Assembly: GCF_023091745.1 (NCBI RefSeq) | Contig: NC_068910.1 | Coordinates: forward strand, 6,546,272-6,610,271 | DNA from: Budorcas taxicolor | Lineage: Eukaryota; Chordata; Mammalia; Artiodactyla; Bovidae | DNA length: 64,000 nucleotides | Reading direction: 5' to 3' | Program-made: the position numbers and the translations under genes | Shown here: positions 1 through 11,843 of the stretch, in pieces | Layout: each line of letters starts with the position of its first letter | Position numbering within the stretch: position 1 is the first letter of the stretch | The notes under the pieces: generated by a model | Seen by the model: the letters and a program-made list of their open reading frames with translations, nothing else | Told to the model about the DNA's origin: nothing | Database searches by the model: none

Positions 1-104
1 GTTTATTGCCTTTTGAGCAGCAAGCAGCTGGACTCCCCGCCACCACCCCCCAATCCGTTCGGTAACAATAATGAACTGCAAATACTTCCTCGAGGTTATG
101 AGGG

Positions 105-200
105 AAGAACTTTACCCTCTGGGCCTCTGTTCCTTCCTTTGTAAAATGAGGAGGTTGGGCTAGACTAGCTCTACCTTCCCAGGCAGCGCATCTATGATCA
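105..200 (+). repeat. MIR fragment
   Basis: Contains the MIR core wording gggcctctgttccttc then tttgtaaaatgaggaggttgg and a tail ending in tctatgat. It is short and diverged. Confidence 0.5.
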
Positions 201-424
201 GTATCCAAGGAAACAAGAAGCGATTTTGCCAATGTAAGCTTTCCCAACTACCGCCCAGCCTGACACCTGTCTTGGGCACAGCTGGCTTCGCTACTTTGTT
301 TCCAAGGGGGCTCAGGTTTTGCATATTTTGGAGCAGGGCTTCTCATCCCTCTACCCTCAGCTCCCATCCGCCTCCACCTTGGTCACTGAGCACGGGCTAC
401 CTTTGCCCTTTTTCCTGAACACAA

Positions 425-760
425 GCCTCTTTGCTACCTCAGGGCCTTTGCATGTGCTGGTCCTGGTCTTCATAACGCTCCTTCTCTAGCAAAAGCTGGT
501 TCTTTTTTGTTTTGGGGGTCTCAGCTCAAAGATCACCTCCTCAGAGCTGTCTGTGACCATTACCCAAAGTGTTCACCCCACCCCAACCCAGCTGTCCTGC
601 CCCTGCTGTTTATTCATCCTCTGAGAGGACCCATGTTACTCATTCCCACCTCCCGAGACCAGAACGCGAGCCGCTGCCTCCCAGAGGGCAGCAGGAGCTT
701 GCCTGTCTTCCTCAGTGACAGCCTTGGGACCCAAACAGTGCCTGCTGGGTGCCCTCACGG
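425..760 (+). repeat. L2 LINE 3' fragment
   Basis: The order cctcagggcctttgcatgtg, agctcaaagatcacctcctc, gtgaccattacccaaagt, then a stretch ending in cagtgcctgctgg follows the mammalian L2 3' end. It is heavily diverged. Confidence 0.5.
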
Positions 761-1077
761 AGGAGAATTGACGACCCGCCTGACAGCACCGCATAAAATC
801 TCCACATCCTTGTCTTTGCGCCGTTTAGTTTCTCATAGACTTACCACCATTTCTGTGCTTCAGTTTGGGCTATAAATCTTAGTGGGACTCTTTAGTTCCG
901 TGTAAATCAGGGACTCTGAGCTTTATGATTAATAGCTTCAGAAAAAGAAAACATCCTCTGAGGCAGAAGTTTCTTTACTTACTGCTTCATCTTCAAGCAG
1001 CATGGCCTTTGAGAATCTTCTGAGAGAGGGGGGAAGGTCCAGGGGTTCTTTAAGACAATAGATTAAAAATGGGTCCA

Positions 1078-1215
1078 GGGACGTGCCTGGTGGTCCAGTG
1101 GCTAGGGCTCCATGCTCCCAACGCAGGGGGTCTGGGTTCAATCCCTGGTTGGGGAGCTAGATCCCACAAACCACAATGAAGATCTGGTACAGCCAAATAA
1201 ATAAAAATTTTTTAA
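1078..1215 (+). mobile_element. CHR-type tRNA-derived SINE
   Basis: Head cctggtggtccagtggctag, middle gggttcaatccctggttggg and an aataaataaa tail match the short CHR SINE class of cetartiodactyls. Confidence 0.85.
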
Positions 1216-1529
1216 AAGAAATATTTTAAAAATGAGACCAGATGCATGATCAGAAACCCAGTGGGCAGATGTATATCTGAACTGAATACATAAACCCTTG
1301 CCTTCTTTTTCTGTAATCACAAAAAAAGGTTTCACCTTTTTTGTACAAAAAAAAGAATTCTTGGAGCACCCAGTCTTTGTGGTCCCCAACCCTGGGCCTC
1401 CAGGGGGGCTAACTCATTGTCCAGTGAAGCTGCGATTTGTCTCAAGGCTGCAGTCTGGCTGGCTAGGTTACCAATTTCTTTCTCATTTCTCCTCTTTGGT
1501 AAAAATATTCAAAAATTCTTGACTCTTAC

Positions 1530-1668
1530 AATTACTGTTTTTGTTTTTTTTTTTTTTTTTACCATGCCTTGAAGCTTGTGGGATCTCAGTTCCCTGACCA
1601 GGGATTGAATTTGGGGCCCCCTGCAGTGGAAGGGCAGTGTCCTAACCACTGGACCTCCAGGGAATTCC
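1530..1668 (-). mobile_element. CHR-type SINE
   Basis: In reverse: an 18-T tract (its A tail), ccctgaccagggattgaa, and the head actggacctccagggaattc. Confidence 0.85.
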
Positions 1669-1694
1669 TGATTACTGCTACTTTAATTGACTGT

Positions 1695-1918
1695 TAGACC
1701 CTAAGCAGATCAGTGGTTCCCTAAGATTGGAGGTGGAAGGAGGGGATGGAAACAAAGAGGGCAGAGGAGACAGTGTAGGATGAATTAACCGTTCTGTATC
1801 TTGACCATGATGGTGATTATAGGCAGCACACAAATGCCAAAAGTCATCAAACCGGGCACTTGAAACTGGTAAAGTTTATTATGTGTAAGCTATGCCTTAA
1901 TAAATTTAAGAAAAAAAA
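1695..1918 (+). repeat. Old L1 3' end
   Basis: Ends with a pattern typical of L1 3' UTRs: ggtgattataggcagcacac, a block ending in gtgtaagctatgccttaata, then an A-rich tail. Confidence 0.4.
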
Positions 1919-2300
1919 AGAGGGGAAACGTGTTAGAAAGACTGTGTTTCTGCACAAAGTAGGCACTTAATAAATGAAAAGAAGAATAATCATGACCACA
2001 GTTAAAATATGGTTTAATAATAGTTTGAGGTGGGCTGAGTTTCTCCCAAGGTAAGTGTAATAATTTCATATAGCTTTAAATTAAATCTTGAGAAGAAAAG
2101 GCTGATCTCACTGACATTTCTCTACTCAAATCCTCTCTCCTGCTTTTTAGCAGTACCCCAAATAACTCTGCGCATATGACTATCTACCTCATTATCAATG
2201 ACAGCCAAAAAAAAATGTATGAGCTCTTTCAGAAGTTCACTGTTTTTTCTTTTAAATTCTTTGAAGTCACCTATTCATTCCAACATTTTCTAGAGTCACA

Positions 2301-2757
2301 TGACAAAGGTCCATCTAGTCAAAGCTATGGTTTTTCCAGTGGTCATGTACAGATGTGAGAGTTGGACCATAAAGAAGGCTGAGTGCCAAGGAATAGATGC
2401 TTTCGAACTGTGGTGTTGGAGAAGACCTTTGAGAGTCCCTTGGACTGCAAGGAGATCCAACCAGTCAATCCTAAAGGAAATCAACCCTGAATATTCACTG
2501 GAAGGACTGATGCTGAAGCTGAAGCTCCAATACTTTGGCCACCTGATGCAAAGAACTGACTCATCGGAAAAAACCCTGACGCTGGGAAAGATTGAGGGCA
2601 GGAGAGGAAGAGGGCGACAGAGGACGAGATGGTTGGATGGCATCACCGACTCAATGGACATGAGTCTGAGCAAGCTCCGGGAGATGGTGAAAGACAGGGA
2701 GGCTTGTCGTGCTGAATCCACGGAGTGGCAAGGAGTTGGATATGATTGAGTGACTGA
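2301..2757 (+). mobile_element. BovB LINE, 5'-truncated 3' end
   Basis: The last part of the BovB ORF2 product (region after the reverse transcriptase domain) is readable: KVHLVKAMVFPVVMYRCESW, then ARRSNQSILKEI, KLKLQYFGHLM and WLDGITDSMDMSLSKLREM. It ends at the BovB 3' end, gagtgactgaacaacaac. It lacks the reverse transcriptase core and cannot be autonomous. Confidence 0.92.
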
Positions 2758-3311
2758 ACAACAACAGCTACGTTCTAGGGACCATCCTCGGTGCGAATGA
2801 TTTAATAGAAGCAGCCAGAGTCCGTGTCCCCTGGGGGTTAGTAGTCTAGACTAAATGATCTGTGAAGGTCTTTAAAAATGATAAAGTTCTAAATCAGAAT
2901 AGGGCCTTTGTGGGACCTGGGAGTCTGAACTGGAAACTTTGTCTCTTTTTTTAAACCCCAACAGTAGGAGGTAGGGATTCCCTTTCATTTACTTTTTCTC
3001 CAGATGGAAAGCCAAATGTCCCAATGCTAATGACTGAATATGCCAGTTCTTCCTTAATGAACTGCTGATGCAACTTCTGTTGTTGCTTTATTTTGGGGTC
3101 TAAATAACCCAGATTTTCATCCAAACTCATTTTGGAAATAAAGCAGATGGAGCCTTGTTAGATGAGTTAAATGACTCACTTGGGTGGACTTTTAACATCT
3201 AACCATGTTTCTTTGCCCTGACTTTGAGATGAACAACCTGGAATGCTCTACGGTCAGGCCCTAGTTCATCTCTCTCCTTCAGTGCCCCAGACCAGAGGAT
3301 CCCCATGGTCC

Positions 3312-3458
3312 AGAGTCCAGTTCAGTTCAGTTCAGTCGTGTCCAACTCTTTGCGACCCCACAGACCGCAGCATGCCATGCTTCCCTGTCCATCACCAATT
3401 CCCGGAGCTTACTCAAACTCATGTCCATCAAGTCAGTGATGCCATCCAACCACGGGTC
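3312..3458 (-). mobile_element. BovB 3'-end fragment
   Basis: The (agttc)n start, gtgtccaactctttgcgacc and tccatcaagtcagtgatgcc are the reverse complement of the terminal 150 bp of BovB. Confidence 0.88.
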
Positions 3459-3714
3459 GGAGCCCAGGCAACACTGAAGGCCTCACCTGCCTTTGCAGAA
3501 GGAGGGATCTCTTATTATATCTGCTTTCGTGTAGCCAAGGCCACATTCTCACCGGACTGTCATTTTCGACGGCTCCGCCCCCTCCTCATCCTCAGTGATT
3601 AACATACCAGCTGGAGGGGGACAGCCAGAGGGAGGAGATAACGATTCAAGCATGTATATACTTCAAACCTAGACCCTCTTTACCCAGCCCCTCACCAATA
3701 CTAACCCCTTGCGT

Positions 3715-3905
3715 GTTGCGCTCAATCGCTCAGCCGTGTCCAACTCTTTGCCACCCTTTGGACTGTAGCCCGACAGATTCCTCTGTCCATGGCATTTTTA
3801 ACGGCAACCCATTCCAGTACTCTTGCCTGGAGAATGCCATAGACAGAGGAGCCAAGCAGGCTACAGTCCATGGGATTCAAAGAGTCGGACAGGACTGTGC
3901 AGCTA
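3715..3905. repeat. Two Bov-A SINE halves in head-to-head inversion
   Basis: A minus-strand Bov-A piece (about 3715-3796) abuts a plus-strand one (about 3800-3905). The arms 3735-3796 and 3833-3893 are near-complementary across a 36-base spacer. See the finding. Confidence 0.8.
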
Positions 3906-5329
3906 ACTTCCAATTTTCACTTTTATTTCACTATCATAAAAGTAGCAGAGAGACCCCACCCCCTGCCCCCGGCTTGAGTAAAATAACTTATAACTCATTT
4001 ATCACAAATGCTTGGAGTTTGAGAAGGACACCTTGCTTACACATCTTCCCTCTTGCCCACTCCCCACCATTTGTCACTCCTTGAAAATTTCAACCCTGTA
4101 GAAGCAGTCTCAACCTCCTACCACGACCCCCAGCCAAGCCCCACCAGTCACGCTGGCACATCTGAGTGCTCGATAAATGCTCTGTGACTTAAAGAAAATA
4201 GGTAGGCGTCTTCTTCTTCAGCATCTCTTTCTTCTGTCTCCCCAGGAACTTGGTATTTCGTTGGTCTGGTTATTTTTAAAGATCTATTACCCAAGTTCAC
4301 CGGAACCCAGACAAAGCTCCAGATTCCAGTGTGATTTCGAGAGCTCACGGGGCTGAAAGAAATCCAAGGCGACCCTTACGTTAGCAGCGCGTGGGCTGCC
4401 GGCTGGAGAGCTTGCAGGCACCACACGTGGGCACGTGAGTCACAGCTCTCATCCTCAGCTCCCCTGCCTTCTGACCTCTCCTTATTAGGATGCCTTGCGG
4501 AGTTTCTGCCTCACCAGCAGCTCCTCGGGCGGGAATTTCCAATTGTTTTAATCACCACCATTCATTATTCACCATTCATTAGTCACCTATCACAGGATAT
4601 TATACAGATGCCCCTGTTACTCCTTCTCCCTGCCAGCCTCCGTCTTTGTAAGGAAGGCAGATGCAAGGAAGGGGATTCACCAGGGAAACACCAGGAAGTT
4701 ATCTGTTCCCAGATGTGGCCAGTACAGGTTAAAAGACTGCCAAATGTGATTTACAGTTTCTTAGATGGGTCAGAATCTGCTGCCTCTGGGTGTGGTTTCC
4801 TGGGAGACTGCTCTCATCCACTCGCTCTGTCCAACGAAGATGAACAGAACGGCTCCCGGCCAGGAGACACATACAAAGACCCATGGGACAAATGCCCAGG
4901 CTGGGAACTGGGACACAGGAGCCAGGCGGTACGACTGTGAATCAGCGTGACTGATCAGTTGCAGCCCACATGGGAGTCAGATTCCCAGGCAAGCCCACGA
5001 GGAGATAATCGCTTCTGGGGAAACAGCCCTGTCCTCTTTCGGGAAGACATCCCACTGCAGACCCACATCCTTCTCTCAGTGAGTGCACGGGGCTGATGGC
5101 TGGAGTTTGCTCCCCCACAGAGCAGACCCATGTTTTGCTGGCTGAGCATCAAATAAAGTGATGATTTGATTTTAGGGGCCAGGTTTGCAAAATTCAGCTT
5201 GTTAGACTATAGACACTCACAGCACAAGAGGCAGAGGAAGCGACACCAGCAGAAGGCACGTGGTTCACCCTCCCACCCCACACCCACCCCACAGGTCACA
5301 CCATTCCCACGACTCCTCCCGCCTCTACC
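3906..5329. other. Mostly unique intronic sequence
   Basis: No recognised repeat or exon. Short simple cattcatt-type wording occurs near 4560-4590. Frames here lack similarity I recognise and have no splice or start context to support them. Confidence 0.5.
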
Positions 5330-5334
5330 CCTCA

Positions 5335-5535
5335 GGGCCGCAGTCCCCAACCTTTTTCCACACGGGGGACCAGCCTCGTGGAAGACAATTTTCCTACGGC
5401 TGGGGGTGAGGGGAGGGGGATGGTTTGGGGATACTTTCGGTGCGTTACGCTTATTGTGCACTTTATTTCTATTATTATTACATCAGCTCCCCCTCGGGTC
5501 ATCAGGCGTTAGATACTGGAGGTTGAGGACCCCTG
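5335..5535. repeat. Mammalian interspersed repeat, family not named
   Basis: The wording gtccccaacctttttccaca, gggaccagcctcgtggaaga, caattttcctacggctgggg and tgtgcactttatttctatta belongs to a repeat I recognise from other mammals, probably an old DNA transposon, but I cannot assign the family. Confidence 0.5.
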
Positions 5536-5569
5536 CTTTATGGGAGGCAATTGCTGAATTCACAGAACT

Positions 5570-5645
5570 GAGTGTACGTTTGCCTGTCTGTCTGCCCCAT
5601 GTGACCCCACCGGATAGTGAGCAACTTGAGGGCACCAAGGAAGGT
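5570..5645 (+). repeat. L2-like 3' fragment
   Basis: Short stretch with ccggatagtgagcaacttga and gggcaccaagga, resembling the L2 3' end. Diverged, low certainty. Confidence 0.35.
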
Positions 5646-5999
5646 CAAGGTACTCTGAAGATGCTGAGGTCAGCTATGAACTGTCTCGGGGCGGTCAAGG
5701 AAGACTTCACAGAGCAGACTCAAGAGCGGAGTTGAGAAAAATGAGTAAGGAGTTTGCCTGCAGAGAAATGGGTGTCAGGAAGGACAGGTGGAGGGAAAGG
5801 CAGGTGCAGCATCACAGGTGTGAAGAAGACCTTCCTTGTAGCCACTCCAGGGACTCTGGTTTGCCAAGAGAGTGGGTCGAGGAGGCTGGAGACAGAGGCA
5901 GGGGCCAGGCTGGGAAGGGCTTGGTTGCTGCCATGGAGTTCGGGCTTCACCCAGTCACCCAGTGGGACCAGGATACCTTGGCAGCTGTGTGTCGTGGTG

Positions 6000-6220
6000 A
6001 AAAGCTTGGATGCTAGAATCTGACTGCCTGGGATCAATTCCTGGCTTGGTACCACTTACCAGTGCGTCCCGCTAGACAAACTCCTTATCTTCTCTGTGTC
6101 TTACTTTTCCTCCCTGCAAAGGGGCGTAATAATGGAATAGTTGTAAGGACTAAATGAGAAAGTACCTGTGAATTGCTTAGAACGGTGCCAGGAAGTCAAT
6201 CAATGATATTATTGTTGATA
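6000..6220 (+). repeat. MIR SINE
   Basis: Nearly full-length: gcttggatgctagaatctga, gggatcaattcctggcttgg, ttgtaaggactaaatgagaa and cggtgccaggaagtcaatca follow MIR from head to LINE-derived tail. Confidence 0.8.
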
Positions 6221-7110
6221 TTAGTAATGATAGATAGCACATTATAACTACTGGGGCAGGACTCGTGGGGTGTTGTTGAGGGTGTGAAGTAGAGAAACAA
6301 CTGTTGCAGCAGCTTGGCTCTCAATCTAGAGCCCAGAGTCCTGGCTGGGCTGGGCTGGGAGAGGGCAGAGCAGGTAAGGTGCCTAGGGGCAAACCATCAC
6401 ACTCGGGGTTGTGCAAGGGTGAATGCTTCCTTACATTTTCCACACCTCCCCTGCCCTGGCCTAGCCCTGCCCAGCTATTATTAAGGTCCTTCCACGTGCG
6501 ATGATTCACTCGAATTCAGCATCCCTTTGAGGCTCAGAGAAGTGACCTCATGTCCCTGTCTGCTGAGCTCAGGAGGCAACTGGGAGATTCTGGTTTGACC
6601 TCTGTACACCTGCCCTCCCCACTCCCCAGGGTACCACATTGAGCTGTCCCCCCGGAAGTTGCCAAAGCTGGTGGAATCAACCAGCAGGAGGGGAGGAAGA
6701 CTTGTGATCAAGTTCATGTAATCGTTGGCAGACACCAAGGGCCTGAGCATGGGTACCAACATAACCCATCAGAAGAGGGCCTGTTTTGGGAGCAAGTGCC
6801 AGACTCTCACACCACCGAAGTTGAAGTGTTATTAATCCAGTGGACCTGGGGCTGCACGGCCTGCAGGCTGTGGAGGAAAAACTGGTGTAGCCACCCTAAA
6901 TCTCTTTGGCACGGCCTTGGCCAGGTCTGTTCACAGACTGGCAAACCAAGGGAAAGTCTCACCGACGGCAGAAAGACCAGCCATCTTCTGGCCTGGAAAT
7001 AGTTAATTTCCCACATTCACAAAAGGACCACAAGGCAAATTGCTGTTTCACAAACTAACCAGTCTTTCTTGGATGGGAAGCCTTTGGAGTCTAGATACCA
7101 GGCCAGCGTT
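6221..7110. other. Unique intronic sequence
   Basis: Nothing recognised. It contains a short tandem of gggctgggct near 6340 and otherwise ordinary sequence. Confidence 0.5.
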
Positions 7111-7114
7111 CAGA

Positions 7115-7330
7115 ATGACACTGAGTACTTAATACGCGCAGGCTCTGTGCTTGCACTTGATAAAATGCCCACAGCCACCCCACGGAGCAGGTTCTAACAT
7201 TAACCTGCACTTTAAAGATGACAAAGCCGAGGCTCAGAGAGGTCAAGGAACTTGCCCAGGCACATGTGATTAGTAAGAGGCAGGGCCAGGTTGCAGCCTG
7301 AGCAGCCTGACATCGGAGCCCACCACAGGA
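7115..7330 (-). repeat. MIR SINE
   Basis: In reverse: ctttaaagatgacaaagccg, aggctcagagaggtcaagga, acttgcccaggcacatgtga and a block with ggcagggccaggttgcagcc. Confidence 0.7.
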
Positions 7331-8287
7331 ACACTGGCTCACGGCAGACCCAGCTCTGCCCAGAGAATTCCACACATGGCCAGCCAGGAGCCTGGGGATG
7401 GGAACAGTCTCCTCTCCCCAAGAGTCAAGCGAAACTGAATGAAACGTTTTTCAGTGGGCTGGCTTGCTAAAGACTCTTCAGGCTATCAAAAGGGACAGGC
7501 ATTTGTTTAAAATAGTTAAACAGGCACTTTGTTTCAAAATCATTTGCAAATGTGGTTCTGAATTTAAACTGAAGGTTGATAGTTCCCCGGAATTCAAAAC
7601 GTTTGGGGTGTGGTTCTTCTGTGTGATTTTTTTTTTTTTTTTGGGGCAGTGACTCTGGACAGGACCTGAGAAAAGGGAACCTGGCGTGTTGAGACTTGGG
7701 TGGCTTTGTGAGGCTTGCCCAGGGGCTGTGGGCATGGGAGGCAAGTGGCTGAGTTGGTGGCAGACAAAAAGCAGCCATCATTCTGGAACGAAGCACTGGG
7801 TGTACAGGGCTAGTGCCAGGTCTTGGAAGAAAAGCATCTCTAGAAACCCGGGCTGGAGAGGCTCACTTCTGAAGGCCACTGTCAGTGGGACTCATGCGTG
7901 AAATCACACCTATGTTTAAGGAGAATTCCCCAAACCCTCTCTACCGAATCTTCTTCCTCTCTACTTGGCCTTCAAATCTCAACCCAGACCTCTGGTTAGC
8001 TGGGGAGGATATACCTTCTCCTGGTAGGAGACTCCCACCTGTCCTTCCAGGTATCAGAGCTGTCAAGCTGCTCCCTCGTCCGCTGGTTTGGAAACCAGGT
8101 GGGGCCTGATTGAGAAGGCACAACCCCCCCCATCCCAACCCTGTCCCCCTGGCCACTCCACCCACCTTATTCCCTGGGTTGGTGTGGGAAAACCAGCCTC
8201 TTACAGTACAAGGCAAATCTTTTTCTCTTTCTTGGGAGTTAAAAAGAAGTGCCCACACACACAGCATCCCCACAAAGAAGCTGAGTG
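7331..8287. other. Unique intronic sequence with a T tract
   Basis: No exon or repeat recognised. A run of 16 T occurs at about 7627-7642. Confidence 0.5.
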
Positions 8288-8497
8288 GGTCCTCCCAGGT
8301 GGCTCAGCAGTAAAGAATCTGCCTGTAACGCAGGAGATACGGGATCGATCCCTGGGTTGGGAAGATCCCCTGGAGAAGGCAATGGCAACACACGCCAGTA
8401 TTCTTGCCTGAAAAATCCCATGGACAGAGGAGCCTGACGGGCTACAGTCCACGGGGGTCGCAGAGTCAGACACAAATGAGTGGCTGAGCACACACGT
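8288..8497 (+). mobile_element. Bov-tA SINE
   Basis: tRNA-derived head (cctcccaggtggctcagcag, gggatcgatccctgggttgg) followed by the Bov-A body ending cacaaatgagtggctgagca. The tRNA part is degenerate and is not a functional tRNA gene. Confidence 0.93.
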
Positions 8498-9142
8498 GGT
8501 GGTCGGGCCGGGGTTGAGGAATGCTTCGGGCTATTGTTGGAAGTCTGGAGGGACGGCAGGCCATAGGACTGGGCCTCATTTCAGCCCCCAAAAGCAACTG
8601 AAGAACTTGCCAGCCATTCTGACAGGGACAGAGTGAAGGGACAAAACAGGTCATTAAATAGTTACTCCCACTAGGGGATTATAAGTAGGAAAAATATGGA
8701 GACCCCTGTGAGTTAATGATGACTCAAGAGAGTTGGTTTGCTTAACCACAAAACCAAGCAGGCTTGCTTGGCAGCAGAACCATACAGCAGAAGGATAAGA
8801 CGTGCCCCCAAACAATGAAACAATGGCACCATGGAGCCCCACATTCTGCCCAGTGAGCTCAGTTAGGACACGCTCTCTGCACAGGCACACAAAAACAATC
8901 TGTGGACCTAGCTTGACCATGTAGGGACAAGAAAACTCCCCTGCTCAACTTGCAGGAGGAGCTGATGATGGAAGCATAACGTCTGCTCAAGAAAGAAAAA
9001 GAAGTTCTTTCCCCCCTCCCCACTTTTCCTTTGATTATTAAAAACTGTAGCCCAGTAAGTTCTCAGGGCACGGCATTTCTCGCCCATCCCCCTTGTAAAC
9101 CTCACATCCTGTTCTAACAAATCACTTCTTATCTATCACTTT
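8498..9142. other. Unique intronic sequence
   Basis: No feature recognised; frames are short and unsupported. Confidence 0.45.
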
Positions 9143-9298
9143 TTGTGCCTCTCTGGTGGCTCAGATGGGTCAAGAATCTGCCTACAATGCAAGAGACCGG
9201 GGTTTGATCCCTAGGTTGGGAAGATCTCCTGGAGAAGGAGGGTTACAGTCCGTAGAGTCGCAAAGAATCGGACATGACTGAGCGCCTAACACTTTCAC
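9143..9298 (+). mobile_element. Bov-tA SINE with internal deletion
   Basis: The head is complete, but the Bov-A body jumps from ctcctggagaagga to gggttacagtccgtagagtc, losing roughly 75 bp, before ending gactgagcgcctaac. Confidence 0.9.
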
Positions 9299-9691
9299 TC
9301 ATCTATCACTTCGCTCTCCCCGAATTCTTCTCTGCGATGAGACATAAAGGACTATGGGACCAGAGCTCTCTGGAGCTCCTGGAAACGACACACTCGATTT
9401 CAATGCCAGCACAGGAGCTTCCCAGACTCCTTAAAGAACAGAGCCACACTTTAAATCCATACACTAAACACTGCAATCATCAGTCAACACACCAGGAAGG
9501 ACTGGACATCAACCACAGTTATAAACAAAGGGCCTGGGGGTGACCAAGTGCAACCTCACACCAGGGTAGAGCTGGGACCCAGACCTGCCCTGGGTGGGGC
9601 GGGGGCAGGGGTCAGGGCAATGAAGAAGCCGCAGGAGGAGGGCCAGGGCACGTACAAGAGATGTGGAAGGCCCAAAGACAACTGGTGCTGC

Positions 9692-10466
9692 GGCTGTTTT
9701 GTTTTTTGACAGATCCTGCCTCGGGTTCATTTGTACAAACAGCAGAGGAGGACACCAGCCCCATGCAGACAGCGGAGCATAGGGGTCACACCCGCCCTCC
9801 TGTCCTCACACTGGCCTCTGTGCTGTGCTATGTCGCTGTAGTCGTGCCCGACTCTTTGGGACCCCATGGGCTGTGGCCCGCCAGGCTCCTTCCTCTGTCC
9901 ATGGGATTCTCTGGGCAAGCATACTGGAGTGGGTTGCCATTTCCTTCTCCAGGCCTCTACTCTGGAGCCTTTGTAGGTGTCTGGGCACCTTTGGGAACCA
10001 GAGTAGGAGCCGCAGCTGCCAGTGACTGGGCGTTGGTGTGAGCCTTGGCCCGGGACTTTGGCCGGCAGAGCCTGAGACTCTTGGCAATGTGGGCACAAGC
10101 ATGTTTCCTGGGCTAGGGGTGAACAATGCAGGTAGGCTGACTAAGTGTGCAGCAGCCCGTTTGGGATCTTGGACTTGACCTCCCTGGACTCCGTGAGAGC
10201 CTCCGCAGACTCAGCACATGCACTCCTGGCCTTGGCACTGTGGGCCAGCATCTTCTTCAGGCCCTTCTTCCGTGCTTCTTGGCCAAGTGCATGTTACTCA
10301 GGGAGCTGGGGTCCACCCCCTTAAGAGATTCATATCATTGTGATCGGGGTTGCTTGACGCCGTTTCTGTGCCCTTTTCAGGACTGGTTGTGGGTGGTGCA
10401 GTTCTTAGACTTAGCCACATCTGCACCGGGGCCCACAGATCCCAAAGCATCTGGGACTGGAAGGGC
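9692..10466 (-). pseudogene. RPL29: RPL29 processed pseudogene, split by a SINE
   Basis: A retrocopy of the 60S ribosomal protein L29 mRNA. The frame from 10418 downward reads AKSKN.TTHNQS, the L29 N-terminus, and the last codons at 9957-9980 read QTPTKAPE then a stop, the L29 C-terminus. The copy is intronless and dead: the start codon is GTG (10416-10418), codons 14 and 28 are TGA where L29 has arginine, a one-base loss follows His49, and more stops occur later. Below the stop a SINE interrupts the 3' UTR. Beyond the SINE an AATGAA (degenerate AATAAA) and an A-rich tail (about 9695-9709 on minus) close the copy. An 8-bp match, GGTGCTGC, at 9684-9691 and 10467-10474 may be the target duplication; this is weak. 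Confidence 0.88.
9824..9955 (-). mobile_element. Bov-A-type SINE inside the RPL29 retrocopy 3' UTR
   Basis: The minus strand carries the Bov-A body (cctggagaaggaaatggcaa through cgactacagcgacatagcac). It starts immediately after the retrocopy's stop codon at 9957-9959, so it arrived after the retrocopy. Confidence 0.85.
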
Positions 10467-10474
10467 GGTGCTGC

Positions 10475-11087
10475 CATTGTAAGAAGGCTGACTGTGGCCA
10501 TGTGCCTCCAGGGAATGGTGAGCTCGGTCCAGGCCAGGTGCTGGCATACAGAGATGCCCAAGGCTGGGCCCAGCCTGTGGAGTCACATCCACAGACTTCA
10601 GAGCTGAAAGGACATCATGTTCCCACCTGCTCAGTGAAAGAGACCCACGGTTCCCATTAAAAACTAGTTTACTCTTTTCATATCTCTTAGAACAATCATG
10701 GAGACAATAAAACAAACTTCAAACAGCAATATTAAAAGGAACCTTGTGCATTCTCAGTCAATCCGACTTGTTGAATCGTTTAGCAAAACAGAGGACCGTT
10801 GTGTCCACGCATTCATGTCCTCCTCTTAAATCCTGAATTCCTTAGGAGAGAAGTTTATATGCAGTGATGCATGTACATTTTCTAAAGTAGATGATTCTCC
10901 AATGCAGATACTAACGATAGGCTGTTTCCAGGGCTTGTGCTTTGAATTATTTAAGTGGAGATGGGTTTGCAGGGAGCCATCTAAATCCTTCTGTCGTGTC
11001 TTTCCCTCTTATGATCAAAGACACACACCGTATCGAAGATGCATCTTAGAGACACATAACTAGGCAGTGAGCTCTGTTTGGATATTG
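10475..11087. other. Unique intronic sequence
   Basis: No repeat, exon or RNA gene recognised between the RPL29 retrocopy and the next SINE. Confidence 0.45.
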
Positions 11088-11286
11088 TACAAGCTCCGTC
11101 TTGTCCGACTCTGTGACCTCATGGACTGCAGCCCACCAGGCTGCTCTGTCCATGGGATTCTCCAGGTAAGGATACTGGAGTGGGTTGCCATGCCCTTCTC
11201 TAGGCAATCTTCTTGACCCAGGGATCAAAGCCCAGGTCTCCTGGGTTCTTTACCATGGATTCTCTACCACTGAGCCACCAGGAAAG
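11088..11286 (-). mobile_element. Bov-tA SINE
   Basis: Reverse-oriented body (cttgtccgactctgtgacct, ccatgggattctccaggtaa) followed by the tRNA-like head (cactgagccaccaggaaag). Confidence 0.92.
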
Positions 11287-11731
11287 TGTTTGGACCACAG
11301 TCTGGAGTAAACAAACACATCTATGTGTAGACCCCTCTGAGACCGTGGCCATTTTAAGGCTTCTTGCCACCCTAAGACCTGAGCTTTAACATTTAACTCC
11401 AGACTGAATGGAACTGTACAGAGTGGAAGAATGATTTCAAAGAGTTTACACAAGGAGAGAAAGCTGCATAGTAAGAGACTTTGCACTCGGTAATTGCGGA
11501 ATTAAACAAACATACTGAGTTTATGACCACTGTACATAATTCACGATGATATGCTAAAGTGCCACAGGGCCAGTGTAAATCACATTAACATCTTATGAAA
11601 TATTAAAAATAATCATTTTGTCAGACCTTGAGGTGTTAGTCACGACGACCTTAAAAGTCACTGAGGTTCACAAGGACAGATGGGGAAGAATCAAAGGAGC
11701 ACAGTTAAAAAAAAAAAAACAAAAAACATCT

Positions 11732-11843
11732 GGGGACTTCCCTAGTGGTCCAGTGGTTAAGAGTCTTCCCCTGCAGGGGGTGAGTGTTCAATCTCCGGTG
11801 GGGGGTTCCCACATGACGCGTGGTGTGGCCAAAAAAACAGAAC
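11732..11843 (+). mobile_element. CHR-type SINE, short
   Basis: Head ggggacttccctagtggtcc, ctgcagggggtgagtgttca and the end gtggtgtggccaaaaaaaca. Confidence 0.8.

Noticed and set aside
5166..5735. 189-codon plus frame
   Set aside because: It crosses an interspersed repeat at 5335-5535 and has no recognised domain or splice context.
8288..8370. tRNA-like A and B box sequences in SINE heads (here and at many other copies)
   Set aside because: These are the decayed tRNA-derived heads of Bov-tA SINEs. They lack a complete cloverleaf and are followed by the Bov-A body.
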